DNA of 64,000 nucleotides from Vibrio sp. Isolate34 (GCF_022397915.1 NZ_JAKEUO010000017.1:25455-89454); one strand, 5' to 3'. Counted from the first letter of the stretch, positions 34,845 to 45,801 are shown. Program-made: numbers and translations. Notes: generated from the sequence alone by a model not told the origin.

Positions 34845-35145
34845 AATTTAATTCCTATTCGTAACCAAATATAAGTGTATTTCTTTGACGCAAATAGGTT
34901 AGCGATCAAATTAGCAGAGAAAATGGATAAATCTAGGAGATGAAAGTTAGCGTTTAACTTTAATAGGGCATCAGATCATCAGCCCATTAAGTCAGGTTGT
35001 TTAAACCTCCATTGTTTCTACATAGTTTCCACATTTTCTATTTTTATCCTAGTCCACTATTGAACCCATGAATTTAATGCCTTTGGCAATAAAGGCAGAA
35101 AGCTATCGTTGGTATTGAAATGGATTATTTTTTAGGAGCCGTAGA

Positions 35146-37185
35146 ATGAAGGCAATGGTAAAAAAATCAGTCGTTGTCTCTTCTACGTTGTTGGTTGCTT
35201 CTTATAGTAACGCTGCGCTTTATAGGGTGGTTTTAGAGGAATCACCAGTAGAAACGGAATCGGTGTATGGGGTTGCAGTTGAACCAGAGCTTGGTACAAC
35301 GGATTGCTTTAGTACCAGTTGTAGTGACACAGACTACGCGTTCGCAGGGGAAGCTCAAAATGCAGAACCAGGTTTTTCCTTTAAAGAGGAGGTCCCTTTA
35401 GGTATCGATAACACGTTCTACTATTTGGATTATGACGATATCTATAGCTACTGCACGAGCGAACTTGGCTACGCGACTTGTGAAGCTTGGAGTTCTTTGT
35501 TGTGGTATGGCGATGAGGATGCTGGTATTGGAGGCTTGAAAAATGAGCGTGATGCATATTACGAGTTGAGCTATCAGACGAATTCCACGGCTTTTTATGA
35601 CTCTTACTCGTTAAGTGAGATCCCGGATGTCGGTAGTAACCCACCTGATGTGAGCAGTTATAGTTATTCCTTTGTTGATGGAACAGAGGAGAAGGTGATC
35701 ACTAAAGTTGACGAGAATGGTTTTGTTCTTGGTAACACCAGCAGTGGTTACTACAGCTATAACAACCAATATATTCAGTTGTATAGACAGCGTGGTTACT
35801 ACGATACAGGCACTGAATTTACGGTTCTCCAACCTGAAGCCGATACCAGTATTACGATCAGCGATGCTGACGGCGAAGCGAATATAATTTCCCAAATGGG
35901 AAGAACGATGGCTTTTGACTCTTTCAGTTATGAAGGAGAAAGCTATGTGGTCGGAAGCGCGTCCGTTGCGACTTTTTATTACAGTGATGGATACAAAGAT
36001 TATGACTCTCCGTACACATCCGACAGTGATGCAGAGGATCTAGATAATTGTATCGATGGAGATATTGAGCCTGCTTTATATCCAGAGTGTCAGAACTTTG
36101 CTTTTGCTAATCGAGCTTTTGTCTGGAATATAACCGATGCGAATGGCCCCAATGATGATGGAAACCGTTTTGCTGTATCCGATTGGGAAACCAGTTCGAC
36201 CTATTACTCTTACAACGATGATGAAGCTTCAGCACAGGCGAGTGTGAGGGCTGCAACGATTTCATCTAGAGGGACATATAGCTCTTATCCTGTTTTAGTT
36301 GGTTACAATACAGAGCTAGATGATTCTGATAACTTTCTTATGCAGGCTGCTGTGTTTAGGCCAAGCAGTACGTCAAATTTCAGCGTTTCGGAAAACGCTT
36401 GGACGACTACATTTATCGCTAATGCGACGGTAGAAGTGAGTGATTCATACATTCACAGTAATTCTGTTGCAACAGATATTAATGAAAACATGATGGTTAT
36501 TGGTTATGCAAAACGAGATGGTGATTATGCGTCGGATCGTGTGTCTGACAATCGTATGTTTGTCGCTGATGCGAATGACACAACGCCAACAGCCACATTC
36601 TTCGCAAGTTTAGGTGAAGACATTTTCTTTGATAGTGCAGAAGGAAAAGCAAGTGAGATCAATAATTACAATGAAATTGTTGGCTATGTTGACGCAGAAA
36701 CTCACTCTGAAGTAGACGGCCATGAAAGAAGGCATCGCGGCTTCATTTTCCCTTACAACGACACTGGTAGCGATGCTGATAGACGTGCAAGATATAATGA
36801 TCAAGCTTGGTGGTTAGACGACCTAACTAACGGTGGTGACTACAGTGATGCTAACAACCACTTTAGGATATTGGACGCAACCGACATTAATGACGCGGGT
36901 GTTATCTCTGGGACGGCAATACAATGTTTTGCGAGTGAAAGTAGCTCCTCTTCTATGGCTTATGATTCAACCGCGCACTTTGCTTATTGTAATGATGGAG
37001 TGGGTGATGAGAGGGTGGTGGCAGTGAAACTTATCCCGATATCTGGAGCAACAAGTGAAGACATTGTTGAAAGAAGTGATGATAGCGCTGAAGATGTTGA
37101 ACGTAGTGGTGCCGGTACCGGGTTATTGGTGCTTGTCAGTTTAATTTATGTGCTTTCTATGCGTTCAAGAGTATCTCGTCTGTAA
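35146..37185 (+). CDS. DUF3466-family secreted/surface protein
   Basis: This 679-residue protein has a signal peptide (about 1-24, SYSNAALYRVVLEE). A long beta-rich body is full of Tyr, Ser, Asp and Thr, with repeated N-D/E-N-x-x-V-x-G-Y units (DENGFVLGNTSSGYYSY, NENMMVIGYAKRDG, NNYNEIVGYVD, INDAGVISGTAIQ). These resemble the repeat found in HAF-type autotransporter and DUF3466 proteins. The C-terminus is a Gly-containing motif (SGAGTG), a hydrophobic helix and basic residues, like a variant GlyGly-CTERM sorting tail processed by rhombosortase. Function is unknown. It is alone, with a clear AGGAG before the ATG. Confidence 0.75.
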   Translation: MKAMVKKSVVVSSTLLVASYSNAALYRVVLEESPVETESVYGVAVEPELGTTDCFSTSCSDTDYAFAGEAQNAEPGFSFKEEVPLGIDNTFYYLDYDDIYSYCTSELGYATCEAWSSLLWYGDEDAGIGGLKNERDAYYELSYQTNSTAFYDSYSLSEIPDVGSNPPDVSSYSYSFVDGTEEKVITKVDENGFVLGNTSSGYYSYNNQYIQLYRQRGYYDTGTEFTVLQPEADTSITISDADGEANIISQMGRTMAFDSFSYEGESYVVGSASVATFYYSDGYKDYDSPYTSDSDAEDLDNCIDGDIEPALYPECQNFAFANRAFVWNITDANGPNDDGNRFAVSDWETSSTYYSYNDDEASAQASVRAATISSRGTYSSYPVLVGYNTELDDSDNFLMQAAVFRPSSTSNFSVSENAWTTTFIANATVEVSDSYIHSNSVATDINENMMVIGYAKRDGDYASDRVSDNRMFVADANDTTPTATFFASLGEDIFFDSAEGKASEINNYNEIVGYVDAETHSEVDGHERRHRGFIFPYNDTGSDADRRARYNDQAWWLDDLTNGGDYSDANNHFRILDATDINDAGVISGTAIQCFASESSSSSMAYDSTAHFAYCNDGVGDERVVAVKLIPISGATSEDIVERSDDSAEDVERSGAGTGLLVLVSLIYVLSMRSRVSRL

Positions 37186-37525
37186 CTCTTTAAATTGATG
37201 AAGTTCAAAAGTCGCCTTCTTTTTCCGATAACATCGAAGGCGGCACTAAGTCGAATTTATCCCTTTCGCTTAAAAGTTTATATGTGTAACAATTCAATAA
37301 CATCTATTCCTCAGCTGTAAATCAAACCACCATCTTTCAATCCCTTGATAGCACTCATTTTGTTGTTGCGAGGCTCTTTGTGTAACAAATATTTTACAAC
37401 TTGACGGGTTTTTAGCGTTATTGCCCATTTCCTTCCATCCATTCCAATCTTTCCGCTTGTGGGCCAAATTTAATTAAGGACAAAAATCACGTAACACAAA
37501 ACCAATAGGTACAAGGAGAAAGTTC
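37186..37525. other. Intergenic region upstream of hppD
   Basis: It holds an imperfect hairpin (GTCGCCTTC 37211-37219 with GAAGGCGGC 37236-37244) just after the DUF3466 gene, probably its terminator, then the hppD promoter region with the TyrR-box-like site. I see no gene. Confidence 0.6.
37381..37398. promoter_or_regulatory. TyrR-box-like site upstream of hppD
   Basis: TGTAACAAATATTTTACA fits the TyrR consensus TGTAAA-N6-TTTACA with one mismatch. It lies 128 bp before the hppD start. A similar site lies before phhA. Confidence 0.65.
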
Positions 37526-38599
37526 ATGGTGGAGTCATACAACCCGCTTGGTACGGATGGATTCGAGTTTGTTGAATACACAGCTGTCGACCACAAGGGA
37601 ATTGAGCAACTTAAAGCGCTGTTTGTGTCACTTGGTTTTGCCGAGATCGCTAAGCACCGTTCAAAAGAGGCTTGGCTGTATCGACAAGGTGACATCAACT
37701 TTATCGTCAATGAACAACCACACAGCCAAGCTGAAGCGTTCGCTAAAGTTCACGGCCCTTCGGTATGTGGCATGGCGTTTCGTGTGAACGATGCAACTGC
37801 GGCAATGACACAAGCGTTCAGCGGCGGTGGTGAAGAGTACAAAACAGAAATAGGGCCTATGGAGCTGAGCATTCCTGCTATTTACGGCATCGGTGAAAGC
37901 CTGCTCTATTTTGTGGATCGCTACGGCAAGCAGAGCATCTACGACGTTGATTTCCGATTCTATGATGACGCGCAAGAGCGCATGGCGAAAGCCGACGTAG
38001 GCCTTTACGAGATCGATCACCTCACGCACAACGTGAAACAAGGCAATATGGACCTGTGGTCTGGTTTTTATGAGCGTATCGGCAACTTCCGTGAGATTCG
38101 CTACTTCGACATTGAAGGTAAGCTGACAGGCCTTGTGAGCCGCGCAATGACCTCACCATGTGGCAAAATCCGCATCCCTATCAATGAGTCTTCAGACGAC
38201 AAATCACAAATTGAAGAGTTTATTCGCGAATACAACGGCGAAGGCATCCAGCACATCGCCCTCGCTACGGATGACATCTACAAAACGGTGAAGACTCTGC
38301 GTGATCGCGGCATGGACTTTATGCCAACCCCAGATACCTACTATGAGAAAGTTGACGACCGTGTGAAAGGCCACGGGGAAGACACCGACCTGCTTCGCGA
38401 CCTACGTGTTCTGATTGATGGCGCGCCGACCAAAGACGGCATCTTGCTGCAAATTTTCACACAGACAGTAATCGGGCCTGTGTTCTTTGAAATCATTCAG
38501 CGTAAAGGCAATGAAGGCTTTGGCGAAGGTAACTTCAAGGCGCTGTTTGAATCGATTGAAGAGGACCAGATTCGTCGAGGAGTACTAGACGATGCATAA
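37526..38599 (+). CDS. hppD: 4-hydroxyphenylpyruvate dioxygenase
   Basis: This 357-residue vicinal-oxygen-chelate enzyme turns 4-hydroxyphenylpyruvate into homogentisate. The N-terminal domain begins GFEFVEYTAVD. The Fe(II) ligands are visible in the C-terminal domain as His in EIDHLTHNV, His in GIQHIALATDDI and Glu in VFFEIIQRKG. It is the first gene of the tyrosine degradation operon and overlaps hmgA by 8 bp. AAGGAGA precedes the ATG. Confidence 0.96.
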   Translation: MVESYNPLGTDGFEFVEYTAVDHKGIEQLKALFVSLGFAEIAKHRSKEAWLYRQGDINFIVNEQPHSQAEAFAKVHGPSVCGMAFRVNDATAAMTQAFSGGGEEYKTEIGPMELSIPAIYGIGESLLYFVDRYGKQSIYDVDFRFYDDAQERMAKADVGLYEIDHLTHNVKQGNMDLWSGFYERIGNFREIRYFDIEGKLTGLVSRAMTSPCGKIRIPINESSDDKSQIEEFIREYNGEGIQHIALATDDIYKTVKTLRDRGMDFMPTPDTYYEKVDDRVKGHGEDTDLLRDLRVLIDGAPTKDGILLQIFTQTVIGPVFFEIIQRKGNEGFGEGNFKALFESIEEDQIRRGVLDDA

Positions 38600-39722
38600 A
38601 TGGATCTCGTTTCCTCATCGGGAGGGGGTGTGCTCTAAACAAGCGCATGCCGACTTCCCTGAAGAGGCCATCTATGAGCGAGAGGCGGGTCGAAGTGGTT
38701 TCTTCGGCCCTGCCGCTCACTTTCATCACCAACATGCCCCAACAGGTTGGTCAGAGTGGGAGGGCGACTTACGCCCTCGCGCTTTTGATTTTACGCTGGT
38801 GGAAAAAGCCAGCCAGATAACCCCTTGGGCTGTGCCTCATCTTTTGCATAACGCGGACTGCAAAATTCGCGTATGGCGCATGGATGAGAAGATGGATTTC
38901 TTGGTACGTAACTCCGATGGCGATGAGCTACTGTTCATTCACCAAGGTAGGGCAGATCTCTATTGCGACTATGGTCATTTAGAGGTGAGTGAAGGGGATT
39001 ACGTGATGATTCCGCGCTCGACCAACTGGCGTTTGGAGCCGAGCGAGCCGATGTTCATCTTGATGATTGAGAACACCGACGCGGCTTACTCATTGCCAGA
39101 GAAAGGCATGGTCGGCAATCACGCAGTGTTTGATCCGGCGGTTCTTGAGATCCCGTCGATCAACGATCAATTCCGCGATCAGTACTCCGAAGATCAAACC
39201 CAAGTTCAGGTGAAACGCCACGACAAAGTCAGCGTGATCACTTATCCGTTTAATCCTTTAGACGCGATTGGCTGGCATGGTGATTTGGCTGTGGTGAAAG
39301 TGAACTGGCGCGATATCAGACCGCTGATGTCACATCGCTACCATTTGCCACCCTCTGCACACACGACCTTTGTTGGCGCAGGCTTCGTGGTGTGTACCTT
39401 TGTGCCGCGCCCGATTGAGAGCGACCCCGGTGCGCTGAAAGTGCCGTTTTACCACAACAATGATGATTACGACGAAGTGCTTTTCTATCACGCAGGGGAC
39501 TTCTTCAGTCGCGACAATATTGAAGCTGGCATGGTGACTTTCCACCCTGCGGGTTTCACTCATGGACCTCACCCGAAAGCCTTTAAGGCTGGACAAGCGT
39601 ATAAGAAAAAGTTCACCGACGAAGTGGCAGTGATGATCGATACCCGCCATGCACTGCAGTTTTCCGATGAACTCGATAGTGTTGAGAACAAAGAATATGT
39701 CTACAGTTGGCAAGAGAAGTAA
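38592..39722 (+). CDS. hmgA: Homogentisate 1,2-dioxygenase
   Basis: This 376-residue cupin-fold ring-cleavage enzyme converts homogentisate to maleylacetoacetate. Motifs include QGRADLYCDYGHLEVSEGDY, CTFVPRPIESD and the metal-site region HNNDDYDEVLFYHAGDF, GFTHGPHPKAF. It is shorter than the about 430-residue form, which is normal for the bacterial short class found in vibrios. It is read from an overlapping start after hppD. Loss of this gene is the known cause of brown pyomelanin in vibrios; here it looks intact. Confidence 0.94.
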   Translation: MHKWISFPHREGVCSKQAHADFPEEAIYEREAGRSGFFGPAAHFHHQHAPTGWSEWEGDLRPRAFDFTLVEKASQITPWAVPHLLHNADCKIRVWRMDEKMDFLVRNSDGDELLFIHQGRADLYCDYGHLEVSEGDYVMIPRSTNWRLEPSEPMFILMIENTDAAYSLPEKGMVGNHAVFDPAVLEIPSINDQFRDQYSEDQTQVQVKRHDKVSVITYPFNPLDAIGWHGDLAVVKVNWRDIRPLMSHRYHLPPSAHTTFVGAGFVVCTFVPRPIESDPGALKVPFYHNNDDYDEVLFYHAGDFFSRDNIEAGMVTFHPAGFTHGPHPKAFKAGQAYKKKFTDEVAVMIDTRHALQFSDELDSVENKEYVYSWQEK

Positions 39723-39734
39723 GGGGCAACAAGG

Positions 39735-40772
39735 ATGAAATTAGCAACCAAGAAAAATGGCACTCGCGATGGCCTGTTGATGGTCGTGAGTAGAGACCTC
39801 AAACAGTGTGTGCCAGCGACGGAGATTTTCCACGCGATGCATCTGGCGCCAACCATGCAAGTCGCTCTGGATAACTGGGAAAGCGTTGCACCTCTGCTAG
39901 AGGAGTTATACACCTCGCTCAACACTGGCCATGTGACGGGCAGTGAAGTGTTTGCGCCTCAATATTGTGAATCGCCTCTGCCACGCGCTTATCAATGGGC
40001 AGATGGCAGTGCGTATGTAAACCATGTTGAGCTGGTGCGTAAGGCTCGTGGTGCTGAAATGCCAGAAAGCTTCTGGGTTGACCCGCTCATGTATCAAGGC
40101 GGCTCAGATGCCTTTATTGGTCCACGTGACAATATTGAATTTGCTAGTGACGAATGGGGTATCGATTTCGAGGGTGAAGTTGCGGTTGTCACCGGAGATG
40201 TGCCGATGGGTGCTAGCGCTAAGCAAGCGCATGATTCGATTCGTCTGCTGATGTTGGTGAATGATGTGTCTTTACGTGGCTTGATTCCGGCTGAGCTCGC
40301 TAAGGGCTTTGGTTTCTTCCAGTCTAAGCCCTCTTCAGCGTTCTCTCCGGTTGCTGTTACGCCCGATGAGCTGGGTGAACAGTGGAAAGGGAGCAAAGTG
40401 CACCTGCCACTGACTTCAACCTACAACGACACCCCTTTTGGTTGTCCAAATGCCGGTGTGGATATGACCTTTAGTTTCGCTGAGCTGATTGTCCATGCTG
40501 CGAAGACTCGTCCACTGTCGGCCGGAGCGATCATTGGCTCAGGCACTGTGTCGAATAAGCAAGGCACTGACCACGGCACCTCAATTGCCGAGGGCGGTGT
40601 AGGCTATTCCTGCATTGCTGAAGTACGCATGATAGAGACGATTCGAGATGGCAAACCGTCAACTCAATTCATGTCGTTTGGTGATTCGATTCGTCTAGAG
40701 ATGTTCGATGCGGCAGGTGACTCGATCTTTGGCGCGATTGACCAAAAAGTCAGTCAATATAGACCACGATAG
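39735..40772 (+). CDS. fahA: Fumarylacetoacetate hydrolase
   Basis: This 345-residue protein of the FAH family has the metal-binding motifs FEGEVAVVTGDVP and LVNDVSLRGLIPAEL. It cleaves fumarylacetoacetate into fumarate and acetoacetate. It follows hmgA by 12 bp. Its length is in the range of bacterial FAHs rather than the 420-residue eukaryotic type. Confidence 0.92.
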   Translation: MKLATKKNGTRDGLLMVVSRDLKQCVPATEIFHAMHLAPTMQVALDNWESVAPLLEELYTSLNTGHVTGSEVFAPQYCESPLPRAYQWADGSAYVNHVELVRKARGAEMPESFWVDPLMYQGGSDAFIGPRDNIEFASDEWGIDFEGEVAVVTGDVPMGASAKQAHDSIRLLMLVNDVSLRGLIPAELAKGFGFFQSKPSSAFSPVAVTPDELGEQWKGSKVHLPLTSTYNDTPFGCPNAGVDMTFSFAELIVHAAKTRPLSAGAIIGSGTVSNKQGTDHGTSIAEGGVGYSCIAEVRMIETIRDGKPSTQFMSFGDSIRLEMFDAAGDSIFGAIDQKVSQYRPR

Positions 40773-40826
40773 TGATAGAGACAAGAGTAAAACTACAGAG
40801 AGGCGCGTTATGAACGAGGGCTCTTT

Positions 40827-41516
40827 ATGAACAAGAAGATCACACTCTATGGTTATTGGCGCTCTTCGGCAGCCTATCGAGTGCGTATTGGGTTGAACCT
40901 AAAGCAACTTAGCTATAAGTCGAAATCGGTGCATTTGGTGCGTAATGGCGGCGAGCAGCATGATCCAAAATATCGTGAGCTCAATGCCAGTGAATTAGTG
41001 CCAGTACTGGTGGATGGTGACGTTCAACTCAATCAGTCGCTGACGATTTTGCAATACTTGGACGAAAACTATTTGTGTGAGAGCAGCCCAGACACCTTGT
41101 TGATCCCTGGGCAAACACCACTGCGCTATCAAGCGTTGGCGATGGCTCAGGATATTGCGATGGAAATTCATCCTCTTAATAATCTGCGAGTGTTGCAGTA
41201 TTTGGAGAGAGAATTGTCGTGTGAACAAGATGCGAAAATGGATTGGCTTCATCACTGGATGAGTCAGGGTTTCCATGCTCTAGAAGAAAAGTTGGCGAAG
41301 CACAGAAAAGCGCATGGCGACTCGGTATATAGCCTTACTGATTCTCCTTGTATCGTCGATATTTGCTTAGTGCCGCAAGTCTACAATGCACTGCGTTTTG
41401 GCGTTGATATGTCGCCTTATCCGCTAATTAACTCGATTGTCGAAGCGTGTAATCAGTTACCTGCGTTTATTGAGGCAATGCCAGAGAATCAAGCGGATGC
41501 GAATGTACTTACGTAA
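40827..41516 (+). CDS. maiA: Maleylacetoacetate isomerase (zeta-class GST)
   Basis: This 229-residue glutathione transferase has the zeta-class N-terminal motif YGYWRSSAAYRVRIGLNL, where the SSxxxR catalytic segment binds glutathione. The C-terminal helical domain contains DICLVPQVYNALRFGVDM. It isomerises maleylacetoacetate to fumarylacetoacetate. It is the last gene of the operon and GAGGG lies 5 bp before its ATG. Confidence 0.94.
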   Translation: MNKKITLYGYWRSSAAYRVRIGLNLKQLSYKSKSVHLVRNGGEQHDPKYRELNASELVPVLVDGDVQLNQSLTILQYLDENYLCESSPDTLLIPGQTPLRYQALAMAQDIAMEIHPLNNLRVLQYLERELSCEQDAKMDWLHHWMSQGFHALEEKLAKHRKAHGDSVYSLTDSPCIVDICLVPQVYNALRFGVDMSPYPLINSIVEACNQLPAFIEAMPENQADANVLT

Positions 41517-41953
41517 ACGTATAGCAACACTTTACGGCTAATTTCGACTATCACTGGTTATATATCACCATCTTACTTTTATTCGGGATAAACATGACTT
41601 CATAGTAAATATTTGCCTTTGCGCCAATAAGTCGTATGGATAAAGATGTGTTATCTACTTGTTAGGCAAAAAATTAATGAAGTGCAACGTAAACAACACC
41701 TTAACAATCAATATTTAGTATACAATTAAGAAAAATCATACTAGCAAGACTTTAATTATAAGTAGATGATATAGCGATTAATAGTATTTCTGATGATATG
41801 CAATTATAATCATAAAAGGGTAGAATCACTAGAACGATTTTGACCAATGCTAATATAGAACAATAATTACGTTAAAAGTTTACTTTGATTGACAAGAAGG
41901 ATCAGAGAGAGAAAGACCTCAGTTAACTATCGTTCAGGAACAAGGGGATTAAA
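41517..41953. other. AT-rich intergenic region
   Basis: About 440 bp without a supported gene. Its AT-rich composition marks the boundary into the AT-rich accessory gene that follows. It should hold that gene's promoter; I see no clear regulatory site. Confidence 0.5.
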
Positions 41954-44778
41954 TTGAAACTAAACAGCTATTGGAAGCTATGCCTTGCAATCATAAGCAT
42001 TGTTTTAAGTCACTCGCTTTACGCTAAAGAACAATGGAACGCTTTAGTAATACACTCGTATCACACAAATTTCCCTTCGTATAAACCGATTGAAACAGGG
42101 CTAAACAATGCCCTAAAAGGACAAAATATTGAACTAGATGTTCACTATATGGATTCTAAACGGTTCTCTGAGAAAACTAACATAGATAACTTTAAAGCTT
42201 CATTATCACACAAAATTAAGGTATCAAAAGCAAGCTACGACGTGATTTTGAGTACGGACGACAATGCCCTAAATTTTGTAATCAATAACAGGGAAGAATT
42301 ATTTAAAGATATTCCTATAGTATTCATGGGAGTGAATGATCAAAAAAAGTCGACTATTTTATCTCAAAGCACTGACATTAAAGGTGTTATGGAGCATGCA
42401 CCTTTAGAGGAAAATGTTAATTTAATTCAATCTATCCACCCTAAAATAAATAAATTAACAGTTATTGTGGACTCAACAACTTCTGGTCAAGCTGATTTGG
42501 TTGAACTGAAAAGTAAGATAAAGTATCCAAGCGAATTACTCCAAATTTTAGACTTATCATATTTGACATGGGAAGAAGCATCAGAAAAAATTTCTGTGTT
42601 GAACACCGACAGAGATCCGATCTTACTTCTATCAGCATATAAAGATTCCAATGGTGATCTCTTGAATTTTGAAGAGTCACTCACATTTATTGCTAACAAT
42701 ACAGAAGCTCCGATCTACCACCCATACAAACACGGTATCGGCCAAGGAGCTATTGGTGGCATCATTTTGAGCCATGAGATACAAGGTTTTATCGCAGGGG
42801 AGTTAATTTTAAAAACGCTTAAAATAGGTAATGTTAAATTATCAAATATTATAAATAATGCCCCTACCACTGCTTATTTTGATTTTTTACAGTTGCAAAA
42901 ACATAACATAGCGACCCAATATCTTCCTCTTAATAGTATCTATATTAACAAGCCACAACCTATTTACAAAAAATATCAAGATACTATCGCTATAGCATTA
43001 ATATTGACAGTAACAGTACTCTTTGTATTATTATCATACGTACTCATCAGAAAAAATATTCTTAACAAGGAACAGCTCAAACTTAAATCGATCTTAGATA
43101 CGGTTGATGATTACATATACTTAAAAGATCGAAACGGAACTTATACATACGCTAATAAAAAGATGCGCGAGCAGTTCAACCAAGATATCGATGCTGTATC
43201 TGGTAAAAAGGATATAGACTTTTTTCCTCCAGAGATAGCCAATAAAGTTAATACTATCGACAAAAGTGTTATGGCAACTGGTATCCAGTATTGTGAAATA
43301 GAAACGTACTGGCGAAGAGACTCTGGGCAGCAACAAACAGTAAACACGCGTAAGGTGCCATTATTTGACAAAAGTGGTAACGTGTATGCTCTATGTGGTG
43401 CATCGACTGATATTACGAAGCTTAAACAACAAGAAAAGATCATTGAGCAAATCGCTTACCTTGACCCTACACATGGCCTAGTCAATCGAGTCGATTTATA
43501 TACACAGTTATCTGATGCTATGTCTAGAGCAGTCAATACCTCTTCAACACTCCTTCTCGCTGTTATAGATATTGACAATTTCAAGCATGTTAACTTGAAG
43601 TTTGGGCATACATATGGTGATGACTTCCTAGAGTTTTTTTTCAACAAAATAATAGAGCTAACGAAAGGAGAAGGAACAGTAATTCGTTTGGGGGGGATGA
43701 ATTTTACATCATTCTCGAAAGGTTAAGTGATGATGTATATAATGACTTTTCTTACTTTAAGGATCAACTCCCGCTAAAATTTACACATCAAGGCTCTCAA
43801 TGCGAACTCACAATTTGTGCTGGTATAAGTACTTTTCCGGACGAAACATATGCAAAACCTGAACAATTAATAAGACAGTCTGAATTTGCCCTTTATGAAG
43901 CGAAAAAACAAGGCCGAAACCAAGTTTACTTTTTGCATGACGGTGACAGAATTGAATTAAATGAACACAACATAAAGAATGAGATACTTCGAGGGTTAAA
44001 TGACGATCAATTCATCTTTTACTTCCAACCCAAAGTTTGTACTAGGGATAACTCGTTAGTCGGTTGTGAGGCTCTCATCAGATGGAACCACCCGATTAAG
44101 GGACTTCTTGGACCAGGACAATTCTTACCTGAGATCTACAAGCTTGGTTTGTCCGACACTCTTAATAATTGGGTAATTGATAAAGCCCTTGATACAATTC
44201 AACACTGGCGCTCAATAGGCTATCATTTCCCTTTAAGTATTAATATATCACATTCTTTTATAGCTAAAGAGCTTGCTCTAATACTTAAAGAAAAAGCAAT
44301 ACAGGGAAATGAAAAGAATCTACTTTTACTTGAAGTTGAAATATTGGAAACTCACGCTGTAGACAATATAGAGACGGCGGCAAAATCAATAAAAGAATGT
44401 AAAAAGTTTGGGGTTTCGTTTTCTATCGACGATTTCGGTACAGGTTATTCGACACTAACATATTTACAGCAATTACCAATTAACACTCTAAAAGTAGATC
44501 AGAGGTTTGTAAGACACACAATTAGAGATGCCGAGCGTGGCATCTTAAAAGGGATTTTAGTTTTCTGTGAGGCATTAAACCTACAGCCTGTCGTCGAGGG
44601 TGTTGAAACCTTGGAGCAGTTAAAAGCTCTACAAGCCCTGGGGTATGATACCTTTCAAGGCTACTTCATATCTAAACCGTTAAACGAAGTAGATTACTTA
44701 GAATGGGTATCTAGGCAAACACCTTCAAGTAATATTACTGACTCAATTGAGAGAAACCTAGTTTTGCCCCCTCTATAA
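41954..44778 (+). pseudogene. Frameshifted sensor GGDEF-EAL protein (7-G tract in the GGDEF codons)
   Basis: Starting at TTG 41954 (AAGGGG upstream), the frame encodes a signal peptide and an ABC-type periplasmic-binding-like sensor domain (about 25-330). A membrane segment (about 343-365), a PAS domain (about 372-490) and the start of a GGDEF domain follow. It stops early after VIRLGG. One extra G in the 7-G run (43690-43696) would restore LGGDEFYIILERLSDD and continue into a complete EAL domain (43933-44778; CEALIRWNHP, DDFGTGYS, TFQGYFIS) with about 941 residues overall. This is a sensor-linked c-di-GMP enzyme. The lesion may be a mutation, slippage-driven switching, or a sequencing error. 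Confidence 0.87.
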
Positions 44779-44789
44779 GCATACTCTCT

Positions 44790-44826
44790 AGCCCCATTAA
44801 ACATAACTCATATGTTTAATGGGGCT
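44790..44826 (+). terminator. Terminator with a 16-bp perfect stem
   Basis: Arms 44790-44805 and 44811-44826 pair perfectly around loop ACTCA and are followed by a T-rich stretch. It ends the GGDEF-EAL transcript. Confidence 0.88.
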
Positions 44827-45098
44827 TTGTTATTATTATTAAAATAGACTCATGGATCTAATTAAAGAAGTGACGATACACCATCTCTTCAATCTAACGT
44901 TATATTCGCGCCCCTTTATAAATGAGCCTTAGCCATGACCTGCAGTCGCTGGTTGAACAGTTTTTTTGACTTTATCATTGTAATGAAATGAAGCTTTTAA
45001 AGAGCAACCCCAAAATAATTTTAAAAAGTATGCATCCTTTCGCGACACTCAGTGCCATTCCGATTTACACCAACGCAACGGATAATCGAGATTCAAGA

Positions 45099-45617
45099 AT
45101 GAAATGTTTGATGAATGCGTGGAATCATGCAGAACCTGGTTTTTATGACTGGCTACTAAAACAGACTCAAAATCCGCACGAAGCAGAAGACATCATGCAA
45201 GAAGTGTTTTTGAAAGCTATGGGGCATAGTGAGCGTTTCTGTACATTGCAGGAAGGCAAATCATGGTTGTTTAAGATGACCAGAAACCACCTTGTTGAGC
45301 TGCTAAGACGGAAAATACATTCGGTAGGCATCGAAGAGTTTGTGATGCCCATTGATATTTCCCTGTGATGGTTCAACTACAACGCTGCCTTGGTCAAACT
45401 CACCGAGCAAGAACGTGATGTCATAGAGCAATGTGACCTCAACGACATGGCACAAAAAGACTACGCAGAGAAACACCTGCTTAGCGTATCAGCCGTGAAG
45501 GCACGTTTACGTCGCGCCCGTATAGAACTCAAAACCATTTTGGTGAGTGAATGCAAGGTAACTCAAGACCAAACAGGCGTCTGTTGTTTTAAGCCATATC
45601 AAGTTGAAGAAGGCTAA
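45099..45617 (+). pseudogene. ECF/SigZ-like sigma factor interrupted by an in-frame TGA
   Basis: The first part (from ATG 45099; frame open from 44988) has sigma region 2 features (AEDIMQEVFLKAMGH, KSWLFKMTRNHLVELLRRK). A TGA at 45366-45368 (codon 90) ends it. The same frame continues WFNYNAALVKLTEQERDVIEQCDLN, then region 4 (DYAEKHLLSVSAVKARLRRARIELK) and a Cys-containing tail typical of SigZ-type factors, to 45617. Without the stop it would be about 172 residues. No other frame or start makes a complete protein. No anti-sigma gene is adjacent. Confidence 0.85.
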
Positions 45618-45801
45618 AAAGAGTAGCGTTCAAACTTGGCCAGTACTAATTTTGTACCCAACAAACTTCCTACCTAGAGAAGTAATTTGTTATGGAGAAG
45701 TCAATACTATATCTGAGATGGATCCCCTATAAATGTTTTGTGTAATTCATCATTTCATATAGCGCCGAGCTTTAGATATTTGGGCTTTACAAAAGGGGAA
45801 T

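Noticed and set aside
45366..45368. Selenocysteine reading of the TGA in the sigma factor
   Set aside because: I see no obvious selenocysteine hairpin immediately after the TGA, and sigma factors are not known selenoproteins. A nonsense change or sequencing error is simpler.
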